Shown: positions 42,201-50,463 of the stretch, piece after piece | How the letters are laid out: each line of letters starts with the position of its first letter | Numbering within the stretch: position 1 is the stretch's first letter | Assembly: GCA_023442465.1 (NCBI GenBank) | Contig: JAEZZQ010000021.1 | Coordinates: forward strand, 248,001 to 312,000 | From: Bacillota bacterium | Lineage (GTDB): Bacteria; Bacillota; Clostridia; Lachnospirales; Lachnospiraceae | DNA: 64,000 nt | Reading direction: 5' to 3' | Position numbers and translations under genes: made by a program | Notes under the pieces: model-generated | The model's database searches: none | Seen by the model: only the letters and a program-made list of their open reading frames with translations | Told to the model about the DNA's origin: nothing

Positions 42201-43019
42201 ATGATAAAGGTGCAAATGAAGGATTTCGATTTGGAGAAGATAAGCAAATCGGGACAATGCTTTCGGATGAATGCCTTGGCAGGACAAGAAAATAAATATG
42301 CTCTCATTGCCTGCGAAGAGTATTTGGAGATGGAAGAGACGGAGGATGGCGTTTGTTTTTCCTGCACGCAGGAGGAATGGGATAAGCTGTGGACAAACTA
42401 TTTTGATTGTGGAAGAGATTACCGGAAAATATACCGGTCAGTGGATAAAACGGACGAGTATATGCTGCGGGCAGTAAGCTGCGGAAGCGGCATCCGCATA
42501 TTGAGACAGGAAATCTTTGAAACTGTTATCAGCTTTATTATTTCCCAGCAGAACAATATCCGGCGGATTAAGAAGTGCGTGGAATCGCTGTGCAGCAGCT
42601 TCGGTGAAGAGAAATACAATTTCCGGGGAGAGAAATATTATGCTTTTCCCACGCCTGAGAGGCTGGCGGGACTGACTTTAGAGGATTTGCAGGGATGCAA
42701 TCTGGGTTATAGAAGCCGATACATATTGGAATCTTCTAGAATGATCGTGGAAGGAGAGATAGATTTTGCCGGGCTTGCAGATATGGCCTATGAGGACGCG
42801 AAGGCGGAACTGATGAAACTATGCGGTGTTGGTATCAAGGTAGCGGAATGCATCTGTCTGTTCGCACTTCGCCATGCGGAGGCATTCCCTGTGGATACTC
42901 ATATTAAAACAGTGCTTTTAAAATATTATCCTGACGGTTTTCCCTTTGAAAAATATGAGGGATATGCAGGAATTTTGCAGCAATATGCATTTTATTATGA
43001 TATTTACGGAGAAATATGA
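42201..43019 (+). CDS. 8-oxoguanine DNA glycosylase / AP lyase
   Basis: A 272-aa OGG-type glycosylase that removes oxidised guanine. The N-terminal domain includes SGQCFRMN and a QEEWDKLW block. The helix-hairpin-helix LCGVGIKVAECICLFAL is followed by the Asp motif FPVDTHIKTVL. The lysine nucleophile lies in the ISQQNNIRRIKKCVESLC region. GGAAG lies upstream of the ATG. It follows the tocopherol-cyclase-like gene by 20 bp. Confidence 0.9.
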   Translation: MIKVQMKDFDLEKISKSGQCFRMNALAGQENKYALIACEEYLEMEETEDGVCFSCTQEEWDKLWTNYFDCGRDYRKIYRSVDKTDEYMLRAVSCGSGIRILRQEIFETVISFIISQQNNIRRIKKCVESLCSSFGEEKYNFRGEKYYAFPTPERLAGLTLEDLQGCNLGYRSRYILESSRMIVEGEIDFAGLADMAYEDAKAELMKLCGVGIKVAECICLFALRHAEAFPVDTHIKTVLLKYYPDGFPFEKYEGYAGILQQYAFYYDIYGEI

Positions 43020-43077
43020 TAGAATTTGATTAAATATAATTTAATTGGGAATTTATGGAAGGGTGTGGTTTATTTTT

Positions 43078-43875
43078 ATGGATAAAGAACTGAAGCTTGC
43101 GGTACTGATCGATGCGGATAATATTTCTGATAAGTATGTAAAGATTATTTTGGATGAAACGGCGAAAAACGGGATAGCAACATATAAGCGAATATACGGC
43201 GACTGGACCAATACGAGACTGGTATCGTGGAAGAATGTGCTGCTTGATAACTCTATTACACCAATTCAGCAATATGGATATACTACGGGAAAAAATGCCA
43301 CCGATTCGGCGATGATCATTGATGCCATGGATATCCTTTATTCCGGCACCGTGGGAGGCTTCTGCATCGTTTCTTCGGACAGCGACTTCACCAGACTGGC
43401 AATGCGTCTTCGGGAATCGGGCATGTATGTGGTAGGTATGGGAGAGAGCAAGACTCCCAAGCCTTTTATATCGGCATGTAATCAGTTCAAATATTTGGAT
43501 ATTCTGCTTTCTAAGGAGCAGGAGGAGGAAAGTGCCTCCAAGAAGGAGGAGCCTGCTGCGCTGAAAGCCGCCTCCAAAAATATCCGTTCGAAAAAGGCGG
43601 CAAAAGGAAATGATCCTAAAAAAGAAAAAGAAGAATTAAGGCCGCAGACCGACCTGATCATGATAAAAAAAGCGATTCTTTCTTTGGTAGAGGAAGGATC
43701 CGACGACGACGAGTGGATCCATTCCTCCGAGCTTAGAAACCAATTGGGAAAACGTTTCCCAGATTTTGACGTGCGTAACTTCGGCCATTCCAAATTCAGC
43801 TCCTTTGTCAACTCGCTGAATATTTTAGACTGCGAGCAGGAGAAGAACATCGTTCGGTTCAAAATGAAGAAATAG
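43078..43875 (+). CDS. NYN-domain nuclease with OST-HTH/LOTUS-like C-terminus
   Basis: A 265-aa protein. Residues 1-145 are a NYN domain (LAVLIDADNISDKYVKIIL, GDWTNTRLVSW, KNATDSAMIIDAMDIL and FCIVSSDSDFTRLAMRLRESG), with Asp residues expected for metal. A Lys-rich linker (about 145-195) leads to a LOTUS/OST-HTH-like domain (IHSSELRNQLGKRFPDFDVRNFGHSKFSSFV). Such proteins are putative RNases. ATG at 43078 was chosen because the homology begins at MDKELK; an upstream TTG is possible. Confidence 0.87.
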   Translation: MDKELKLAVLIDADNISDKYVKIILDETAKNGIATYKRIYGDWTNTRLVSWKNVLLDNSITPIQQYGYTTGKNATDSAMIIDAMDILYSGTVGGFCIVSSDSDFTRLAMRLRESGMYVVGMGESKTPKPFISACNQFKYLDILLSKEQEEESASKKEEPAALKAASKNIRSKKAAKGNDPKKEKEELRPQTDLIMIKKAILSLVEEGSDDDEWIHSSELRNQLGKRFPDFDVRNFGHSKFSSFVNSLNILDCEQEKNIVRFKMKK

Positions 43876-43998
43876 CGGGGAATCTACTTTTTAAAACGGC
43901 TATTATCATAGTTATAAGGAATGTTGGAGCCCGCTGCAACGTCCTCTATCTTTTCCAGAATGAGCCGTCCATATTGCCTTAATGGTCAAAGGCAAGGG

Positions 43999-44047
43999 GT
44001 GCTATTTGCTGTAAGTTTTCAAATTCCACAAGGCAAAGGCACTTTTT
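43999..44047 (+). terminator. Terminator between convergent genes
   Basis: GTGC plus TTTGC pair with GCAAA and GCAC around a 23-base loop, followed by TTTTT. It lies downstream of the NYN gene and touches the end of the AraC-type gene. Confidence 0.5.
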
Positions 44048-44906
44048 ATGCCAGCGGATCTTTCGTGACGGGTATCCATATTTCATACTTGGTGTTTTCC
44101 GGATCGGGGGAGAGATAAACCTCGATATCCGGAGCATTGCCGTATTCGTATCCCGAGGAGGGAAGCCACTCCGTGACAATTCTTTTTTCTAATTCCTGAA
44201 TGGATAATGCTGGCCCTTCACCGCTGAATATGGCCCATGTTGCAGAGGGTACCGTATATTCCTCAAAGCCTTCCGGTGCAGGCAGTGTGCTTGCGGTCGC
44301 GATATAGTATTTCCATTGCATGAGATCATTGCAGGCGCTAACCCCCAATATGCCCATAGGCTGTGTGTTCATCAGGGAGGCGAGCTTTGGTATCGTACCG
44401 TTTGCGGCAGCTTCCTGCCACATTTGCGGAACGATGGCAAAGTTTTCTTCAATATCCTGATGGAGTGGTTTAGAGATCCCTATAATTTTAAATGCGTCCT
44501 TCTTTTCAATTCTGTAATTCATTTCAGCTTCTCCTTTAATTGTTATTCTGAAGCTGATGGGAGGATAGGCTTTTAGACTGATCCCTTCTGCTTTGGCCTG
44601 TGAAGGTGCAATGCCGTGAATGCTTTGAAATGCGCGGTTAAATGCGGTGGGCGAATCATAGCCGTATTTAAGGGCAATATCGATAATCTTCTCTTCTCCA
44701 CCCTGTAAATCCGCCGCGGCGAGGGACATCCGTCTTCTGCGGATATATTCGGAAAGAGGTACTCCGGCCATATAAGAGAACATTCTTTGAAAGTGATAGG
44801 TGGAACAGCAGGCTATTCTTGCAAGCTCGTCATAATCAATATCCTTTGTCAAATGTTCTTCCATATAATTTATTGCGCTGTTTAATCGTTCTATCCATTC
44901 CATCAT
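44046..44906 (-). CDS. AraC-family regulator with GyrI-like effector domain
   Basis: A 286-aa regulator. Residues 1-105 contain two HTH motifs (YDELARIACCSTYHFQRMFSY, IIDIALKYGYDSPTAFNRAFQSIHGIAPS). Residues about 125-285 are a GyrI/AraC effector-binding domain (FKIIGISKPLHQDIEENF, VYLSPDPENTKYEIWIPV). It is a BmrR/Rob-type drug-sensing layout. GGAGC lies before the start. A standalone effector domain is encoded at 46288. Confidence 0.9.
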   Translation of the reverse strand: MMEWIERLNSAINYMEEHLTKDIDYDELARIACCSTYHFQRMFSYMAGVPLSEYIRRRRMSLAAADLQGGEEKIIDIALKYGYDSPTAFNRAFQSIHGIAPSQAKAEGISLKAYPPISFRITIKGEAEMNYRIEKKDAFKIIGISKPLHQDIEENFAIVPQMWQEAAANGTIPKLASLMNTQPMGILGVSACNDLMQWKYYIATASTLPAPEGFEEYTVPSATWAIFSGEGPALSIQELEKRIVTEWLPSSGYEYGNAPDIEVYLSPDPENTKYEIWIPVTKDPLA

Positions 44907-45054
44907 TTCGCTCCTTATATGTCTATTTTATTTAATCCAGGTTATTTAGTCCTCTCTTTTTATGCACTAAAATGAGAGTTGAAATATATTAAGATAAACT
45001 TATCAGGAACCCAAAATGTTGTAAAGCGAAATCCGAGTATATAATGACAAAATA

Positions 45055-45187
45055 GTTACTGTTCACACAGTAGCTTAACACTTGCTGTTAAGCTGCGTAA
45101 GAATGTGACTCAAGAGATGATTTCGGCTTCGCGGAGCGAATTTTAATGCAGAAATCATGCGTTGTTGAGAACGGAGTGAACAATAAC
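45055..45187. mobile_element. MITE-like structured repeat, copy B
   Basis: A 133-bp copy of the element at 32995. It shares the first 28 or more bases, the identical AGCTTAACA/TGTTAAGCT stem (45072-45094) and the ATGATTTCGGC/GCAGAAATCAT stem. Its terminal inverted repeat GTTACTGTTCAC/GTGAACAATAAC has one mismatch in 12. It lacks the 16-bp insertion seen in copy A. It lies only 20 bp before the WYL regulator start, so it may supply leader RNA structure or expression signals. Confidence 0.65.
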
Positions 45188-45206
45188 GCAAAAGAGGTAA
45201 ATATCC

Positions 45207-46166
45207 ATGCAGATTAACAGACTGTTCGAAATCATATATATATTACTGGATAAGAAGACGGTTACGGCCGCGGAGCTTGCGGAGCACTTTGAAGTATCTT
45301 CCAGGACGATATTCAGGGATATCGATACCCTTTCACAGGCAGGAATTCCCATATATGCCATGAAAGGGAAGGGCGGGGGAATCCGGCTTACGGAGAACTA
45401 TGTGCTGAATAAATCGGTGCTTACCCCGAAGGAGCAGCAAATGATCATGCAAGCCCTCCACGGAATGAATGCGGTGCGGGAAGAGGAGATAAGGCCGGCA
45501 CTTTCCAAGCTGTCAGCACTTTTTGGCGGGGAGCAGGAGGATTGGATAGAGATAGAATTTTCCTCGTGGAACTCTGATGACGGAGTGAGCCGGAGGTTCG
45601 TTATATTGAAGGAAGCAATTTTCGCCCATAAGAGGGTAACCTTCATTTATAGCGGAGCGAATGGAACGAGCAGTCGGCGTCTTGCTGAGCCCTTGAAGCT
45701 CGTCTTTCGTGCCGGTTCGTGGTATCTCTACGCATGGTGCATGGACAAAGAGGACTTCCGGTTTTTTAAGCTGAGCCGTATGGAGGAGCCGCAGGTATTA
45801 GAGGAATATCAAGGCTTACAAGATAAATCGGCTTCAAAATGCACGGAATATTCTCAGAATAGTTCGAATTTAAATAGTGAAACAAGTGCTATAAGCACAA
45901 AAAATATATACGAGGATAAGATGATAACCGTAACAGCCATTATTTCTGCCAATAAAGCATACCGCATACTGGATGAAATGGATAAAAAAGATGTAGAAAA
46001 GCTTGCAGACGGTAATTATAAGGTACAGATGCTTATGCCGGAGAACGACTGGATGTACCAGCACCTCCTGACCTTCGGATCAGACATGAAGGTACTCGAA
46101 CCGGAAAGGGTAAGAGAGAAATTAATAAAAGAGTTAAAAAATGCCTTAAAACAATATGAAATATGA
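45207..46166 (+). CDS. WYL-domain transcriptional regulator (YafY type)
   Basis: A 319-aa protein: N-terminal HTH_11 (LLDKKTVTAAELAEHFEVSSRTIFRDIDTLSQAGIP, residues about 12-47), WYL domain (RVTFIYSGANG, FRAGSWYLYAWCMDKEDFRFFKLSRM, about 140-200) and a WCX-like C-terminus (NWMYQHLLTFG-type DWMYQHLLTFGSDMKVLEPE). A Ser/Asn-rich linker (about 210-235) separates them. AAGAGGTA is the likely ribosome binding site. Confidence 0.9.
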   Translation: MQINRLFEIIYILLDKKTVTAAELAEHFEVSSRTIFRDIDTLSQAGIPIYAMKGKGGGIRLTENYVLNKSVLTPKEQQMIMQALHGMNAVREEEIRPALSKLSALFGGEQEDWIEIEFSSWNSDDGVSRRFVILKEAIFAHKRVTFIYSGANGTSSRRLAEPLKLVFRAGSWYLYAWCMDKEDFRFFKLSRMEEPQVLEEYQGLQDKSASKCTEYSQNSSNLNSETSAISTKNIYEDKMITVTAIISANKAYRILDEMDKKDVEKLADGNYKVQMLMPENDWMYQHLLTFGSDMKVLEPERVREKLIKELKNALKQYEI

Positions 46167-46287
46167 CAGATTGATGTCATATTATCCATGCTATTATGAA
46201 TCCATACAAAGCGAAGGGCGGCTTTCGGCATCGTAGGCCGGATAAGCGCAGGAAGCTTGAAAAATAACATAAGGAGAGAGTGAGAGT

Positions 46288-46743
46288 ATGGATTATGAAA
46301 TCGTAACATTGAAAGAAAAGAAGGTTATGGGATTAAATGCACGGACGAGCAACGTGGATCCGGCAATGAGTGAAACGATAGGAGGGCTTTGGAAACGTCT
46401 TTTTGAGGAAGGGTTATTTGAAGCAATACCGGACAAAGCAGGGGAAAGCTCCATTGGGCTTTATTCAGATTATGAGGAAGGTGCAGCCGGAAAATATGAC
46501 ATAACCGTAGGCTGTGAGGTTAACAGCTCGGACAATGTTCTAAAGGATATGGTAGTTAAAGTAATTCCTGAAGGACGTTATGCGAAGTTCGTAATTGTCG
46601 GCGATATGTCTGCGGTAGGGGAAGCATGGGGCGATATATGGTCGATAGACCTGAAAAGGACATTTACCGGCGATTTTGAAGAATATGTGAGCGCCAGGGA
46701 AAATGGAGAATATGAAATTCATATTTATATTGCGGTAAAATAA
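46288..46743 (+). CDS. GyrI-like small-molecule binding protein
   Basis: A 151-aa protein of the GyrI/AraC effector-binding type, without a DNA-binding part: VMGLNARTSNVDPAMSETIGGLWKRL, IGLYSDYEEGAAGKYDITVGCEV, and FEEYVSARENGEYEIHIYIAV. The WYL regulator 120 bp upstream and the AraC/GyrI gene suggest a drug- or ligand-response cluster. AAGGAGAGAG lies before the ATG. Confidence 0.85.
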   Translation: MDYEIVTLKEKKVMGLNARTSNVDPAMSETIGGLWKRLFEEGLFEAIPDKAGESSIGLYSDYEEGAAGKYDITVGCEVNSSDNVLKDMVVKVIPEGRYAKFVIVGDMSAVGEAWGDIWSIDLKRTFTGDFEEYVSARENGEYEIHIYIAVK

Positions 46744-46779
46744 TTGATGGATCATTCTTGGGGGAGAAACAACTCTATA

Positions 46780-46845
46780 GCACCGGTGAACCATAAACGG
46801 AATCTTTAGCCCCGTTTCGGTTCACATGGTGCATTTTAATTTTTC
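46780..46845. terminator. Bidirectional terminator
   Basis: GCACC-G-GTGAACC and GGTTCAC-AT-GGTGC form a strong stem around an inner AAACGG/CCGTTT stem, followed by ATTTTAATTTTT. It serves the GyrI-like gene and the convergent rarA, whose stop lies within its trailing T-run. Confidence 0.8.
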
Positions 46846-48161
46846 TCCTCGCCGGCCTTCCACTTTTTGATAGCCTCCAGCTTTCTGCCGGCCTCTGCCT
46901 CTGCTCCCTGTCCGGTAGGCCGGTAGTAGGAACGGCCCTTCAAGGCATCAGGCAGACATTCCATACGGGCAACCTTTTCCTTCGTGTCGTGGGCATATTC
47001 ATAACCCTCTCCGTAATGCAGGTCCTCCATGAGTTTGGTAGGCGCATTGCACAGATGGAGAGGAACCGGCTGGGCAATCGTATGAAGAGCGTCGTGGCGG
47101 CACTCCCCGTAGGCAATATAAAGGGCATTGGACTTAGGTGCCAGAGAGAGGTAGGTGACGGCGTGGGCGAGATTCACATTGCATTCGGGCATACCGATAA
47201 AATGACATGCCTGATAAACGGAGACGGCAAGAGGTAAAGCCTGACTATCCGCGATTCCCACATCCTCACTGGCAAAGCGGATAAGTCTCCTCGCCACGTA
47301 CAAAGGGTCTTCTCCTGCCTCCAGCATTCTCGAAAGCCAATAAATAGCGGCATCGGGATCGCTGTTTCTCATGGACTTGTGAAGCGCAGAGATGAGATTA
47401 TAATGCTCCTCACCATTTTTATCATATAATAAGGACTTCTTGCTGATACACTGCTCCAAGCCTTCTTTTGTTACCGTGATCTTCCCCGGTCCTATTTCTC
47501 CGTTGGTAACCGCCATCTCCAAAGTATTAAGCGCTGTTCTGGCATCCCCGTTTGCGAAGACAGCGATAGCTTTTAACAGTTCTTGCGAAATATCGATTTT
47601 TGTCTGTGCAAAGCCGGATGGGTTATGGATGGCATTTTTCAGCAGCTGAACGAGATTGTCGGCAGTAAGGCCCTGCAAAACAAATACTTTCAGGCGGGAA
47701 AGCAAAGCCGAATTGATTTCAAAAGAGGGATTTTCTGTAGTAGCGCCGATTAGCGTGATGCTTCCTTTTTCAACGAAGGGAAGAAATGCATCTTGCTGCG
47801 CCTTGTTGAATCTGTGGATCTCATCCACGAACAAAACCGTCTTAAGCCCCATAGTCCGGCTGTTTTCCGCTTGAGCCATCACTTCTTTAATCTCTTTGAT
47901 TCCGCTGGTCACTGCACTGAAATTAATAAATGAAGCACGGGTCTTCTTGGCTATAATATTAGCGAGGGTGGTCTTGCCTACTCCGGGAGGGCCCCAGAAG
48001 ATCATGGAAGAAATTTGGTCGTGGTCGATGAGCTGGCGTAATAATTTACCTTCGCCCAGAAGATGCTCCTGCCCGATAAAATCCTCCAGGGAATCGGGAC
48101 GCAGACGGCTGGCCAGAGGCCCCGTTCCGCTGCGGTTGTCGAAAAGAGAAAGTTGTTCCAT
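46836..48161 (-). CDS. rarA: Replication-associated recombination protein A (AAA+ ATPase)
   Basis: A 441-aa MgsA/RarA-type clamp-loader-like ATPase. It has the start MEQLSLFD, then PLASRLRPDSLEDFIGQEHLLG, Walker A GPPGVGKT at 57-64, Walker B VLFVDEIHRF near residue 112, and the C-terminal DDAALYWLARML-like PDAAIYWLSRMLEAGEDP block. ATG 48161 is preceded by AGGTGACATT; a longer frame would run into the tRNA-Lys gene and is rejected. Confidence 0.94.
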   Translation of the reverse strand: MEQLSLFDNRSGTGPLASRLRPDSLEDFIGQEHLLGEGKLLRQLIDHDQISSMIFWGPPGVGKTTLANIIAKKTRASFINFSAVTSGIKEIKEVMAQAENSRTMGLKTVLFVDEIHRFNKAQQDAFLPFVEKGSITLIGATTENPSFEINSALLSRLKVFVLQGLTADNLVQLLKNAIHNPSGFAQTKIDISQELLKAIAVFANGDARTALNTLEMAVTNGEIGPGKITVTKEGLEQCISKKSLLYDKNGEEHYNLISALHKSMRNSDPDAAIYWLSRMLEAGEDPLYVARRLIRFASEDVGIADSQALPLAVSVYQACHFIGMPECNVNLAHAVTYLSLAPKSNALYIAYGECRHDALHTIAQPVPLHLCNAPTKLMEDLHYGEGYEYAHDTKEKVARMECLPDALKGRSYYRPTGQGAEAEAGRKLEAIKKWKAGEEKN

Positions 48162-48298
48162 AATGTCACCTGAATTCCTGAATACAAACACTTGTTCTAA
48201 TGAAATAGTATCATGTTTTCGAAATGATTGCAATGAATTCCTGAAAATAAAAAAGTACCAACCCCATGACGCTTTGGTCACAAAATCAGTACTTGGCG

Positions 48299-48371
48299 TG
48301 CGCTGCCAGGGGCTCGAACCCTGGACACCCTGATTAAGAGTCAGGTGCTCTACCAACTGAGCTAGCAGCGC
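48299..48371 (-). tRNA. tRNA-Lys (anticodon CTT)
   Basis: Cloverleaf: acceptor GCGCTGC... pairs as GCAGCGC on the plus strand with GCGCTGC, D arm GCTC/GAGC, anticodon stem CCTGA/TCAGG with loop CTCTTAA, T arm with TTCGAGC. The anticodon CTT reads AAG. CCA is not encoded. Confidence 0.93.
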
Positions 48372-48497
48372 AAAATGAAAACATTATTTATGTCACGTTT
48401 ACAACGCAAGTGTTATTATAGTATAATGTCTTTTAGTTTGCAAGCATTTTTTTAAAAAAGTTTTAAAATATAAGTATATGAAGGCAGGAGAACAAAA

Positions 48498-49265
48498 ATG
48501 CTATTTGAAAGCCACGCCCATTATGATGATGATGCGTTTGAAAACGACAGAGGGAAGCTGCTTGAAAGCTTCAGGGAAAACGATATCGAATACGTAATAA
48601 ATATAGGAGCAAGCATACGGACCACGGAAAATACCATAGCTTTAACGGAGAAATATCCGTTTGTATATGGTGCCGCAGGAGTACATCCCTCCGATACGGC
48701 AGAGCTTAACGAGGAAAAATTCGCATGGCTGAAGAAGCAATGCTCCCTTCCCAAAATTATAGCTGTAGGAGAAATTGGGCTGGACTACTACTGGGACGAG
48801 CCGGATAGGGAGATCCAGAAAAAATGGTTTGACAGACAGCTTCAAATGGCACGGGAGGTAAAGCTTCCGATCATCATTCATTCCAGAGATGCCGCAAAGG
48901 ATACGGTGGATATGATGAAAGCCGGGAGGGCGGAGGAAGCAGGCGGAGTTATTCATTGCTTTTCCTATACGAAGGAAACGGCGAGGGAATTTCTCGGCAT
49001 GGGATTTTCCTTTGGAATAGGAGGGGTCATCACCTTCAACAATGCGAAGAAACTGAGGGAAGCGGTAGAATATATACCCATGGAGAATATACTCCTGGAA
49101 ACCGACAGCCCTTATCTGGCGCCCATGCCCTACAGGGGAAAACGCAATTCCTCCCTGTACCTTCCTCTCATCGCTGAGAAAATAGCGGAGATAAAGGGGA
49201 TTTCTTATGAGGCGGTAGTAGAAATAACCTCATGCAATGCGAAAAAGCTGTTTCAGATTTCTTAA
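48498..49265 (+). CDS. TatD-family hydrolase
   Basis: A 255-aa metal-dependent hydrolase of the TatD family. Motifs are FESHAHYDDDAFENDR at the start (metal His), AVGEIGLDYYWD near 92-103, PIIIHSRDA, VIHCFSYT, and ILLETDSPYLAP near 196-207. It probably acts as a DNase or on D-aminoacyl/other substrate. GCAGGAG precedes the ATG. rsmA follows with 34 bp between. Confidence 0.92.
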   Translation: MLFESHAHYDDDAFENDRGKLLESFRENDIEYVINIGASIRTTENTIALTEKYPFVYGAAGVHPSDTAELNEEKFAWLKKQCSLPKIIAVGEIGLDYYWDEPDREIQKKWFDRQLQMAREVKLPIIIHSRDAAKDTVDMMKAGRAEEAGGVIHCFSYTKETAREFLGMGFSFGIGGVITFNNAKKLREAVEYIPMENILLETDSPYLAPMPYRGKRNSSLYLPLIAEKIAEIKGISYEAVVEITSCNAKKLFQIS

Positions 49266-49299
49266 AAGATGCGGAATAAATAAAACATGGAGAATGCAT

Positions 49300-50178
49300 A
49301 TGGCAACCTTAGGAACCCCCACCAATACAATAGAGGTCTTAAAAAAGTATAACTTTAATTTTCAAAAAAAATTCGGGCAGAATTTTCTTATCGATATCCA
49401 TATACTTGAGAAAATCATAACAGCTTCCGGCGTTACAAAGGAGGATTGTGTGCTGGAAATAGGTCCCGGCATCGGAACGATGACCCAATATCTGGCAGAG
49501 AACGCGCGGGAAGTGGTTGCTGTGGAGATAGACAAGGCCTTGATTCCCATACTCTCCGATACCTTGTCTGAATATGACAATGTAACAATTATAAATGAAG
49601 ATATCCTGAAGGTGGATGTAAACCGTATTGTGCAGGAAAAAAATGGAGGAAAGGCCATAAAGGTGATCGCGAATCTTCCATATTATATTACTACGCCTAT
49701 TATTATGGGATTATTTGAAAGTGATGTTCCGCTTGAGAGCATTACGATCATGGTACAGAAAGAGGTGGCGGATCGTATGCAGGTCGGTCCGGGAACAAAG
49801 GATTACGGAGCGTTGTCCCTTGCCGTGCAGTATTATGCGAAGCCGGAGGTAATGATCCAGGTGCCGCCCACCTGTTTCATGCCTAAGCCAAATGTAGGCA
49901 GCACGGTCATCAAGCTGACCAGATACGAAAAACCTCCGGTGGAGGTGGATGATGAGAAGTTCATGTTTTCCCTTATACGTGCCTCCTTTAACCAAAGGCG
50001 CAAGACATTAGTGAACGGTCTTACCAATGCGGCGAACTTAAAAATAGGGAAAGAGGATGTTCTTGAGGCGCTGGAAGAGATGAAGCTGCCCTCTGCGATT
50101 CGCGGAGAAGCACTTACTTTGGAGCAATTTGCCAAGCTTAGTAATTTGCTTTCTTTAATAGGAAAGAGCTCCTATTAA
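49300..50178 (+). CDS. rsmA: 16S rRNA adenine dimethyltransferase
   Basis: A 292-aa KsgA/RsmA enzyme that dimethylates two adenines near the 16S 3' end. It has FGQNFLID near residues 25-32, the SAM site LEIGPGIGT at 52-60, catalytic NLPY at 125-128, and the C-terminal FNQRRKTLVNGL block. A longer frame from 49237 overlaps tatD but lacks a site; GGAG precedes the ATG at 49300. Confidence 0.95.
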   Translation: MATLGTPTNTIEVLKKYNFNFQKKFGQNFLIDIHILEKIITASGVTKEDCVLEIGPGIGTMTQYLAENAREVVAVEIDKALIPILSDTLSEYDNVTIINEDILKVDVNRIVQEKNGGKAIKVIANLPYYITTPIIMGLFESDVPLESITIMVQKEVADRMQVGPGTKDYGALSLAVQYYAKPEVMIQVPPTCFMPKPNVGSTVIKLTRYEKPPVEVDDEKFMFSLIRASFNQRRKTLVNGLTNAANLKIGKEDVLEALEEMKLPSAIRGEALTLEQFAKLSNLLSLIGKSSY

Positions 50179-50207
50179 AGAAAGATAGATGCGCAGCTAT
50201 GCGCGCG

Positions 50208-50268
50208 GAACAAAAGCTGTGCTGCCAAAGTATTTGGCTGCAAGAATGTACGCAGCACACTTTTGTCC
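50208..50268. repeat. Large imperfect inverted repeat in the rsmA downstream gap
   Basis: ACAAAAG-TGTGCTGC pairs with GCAGCACA-CTTTTGT, with an internal CCAAA/TTTGG hairpin. The repeat lies 30 bp after the rsmA stop in a 285-bp gap. No T-run follows. It could be an intergenic repeat or a stable RNA hairpin. Confidence 0.55.
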
Positions 50269-50463
50269 TGCCATTTTTGAATTATAGGGAAAATAGCACA
50301 AGATATATGGATGAGATTAGAAAAAAATCGCCATATATAGAGAAAAATCCTGATATTTTTTTGACATTAATTATCTCGTATGGTAAACTTAAAAAATGAA
50401 AATAGGGTTTTTATGCTGTCTTTTGACAGCTGGGAAAAATGAAATAATTATGAGGTGAGTACC

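Noticed and set aside
46836..48356. rarA with an N-terminal extension
   Set aside because: The longer frame enters the tRNA-Lys gene; the ATG at 48161 has a ribosome binding site and begins the known protein start MEQLSLFD.
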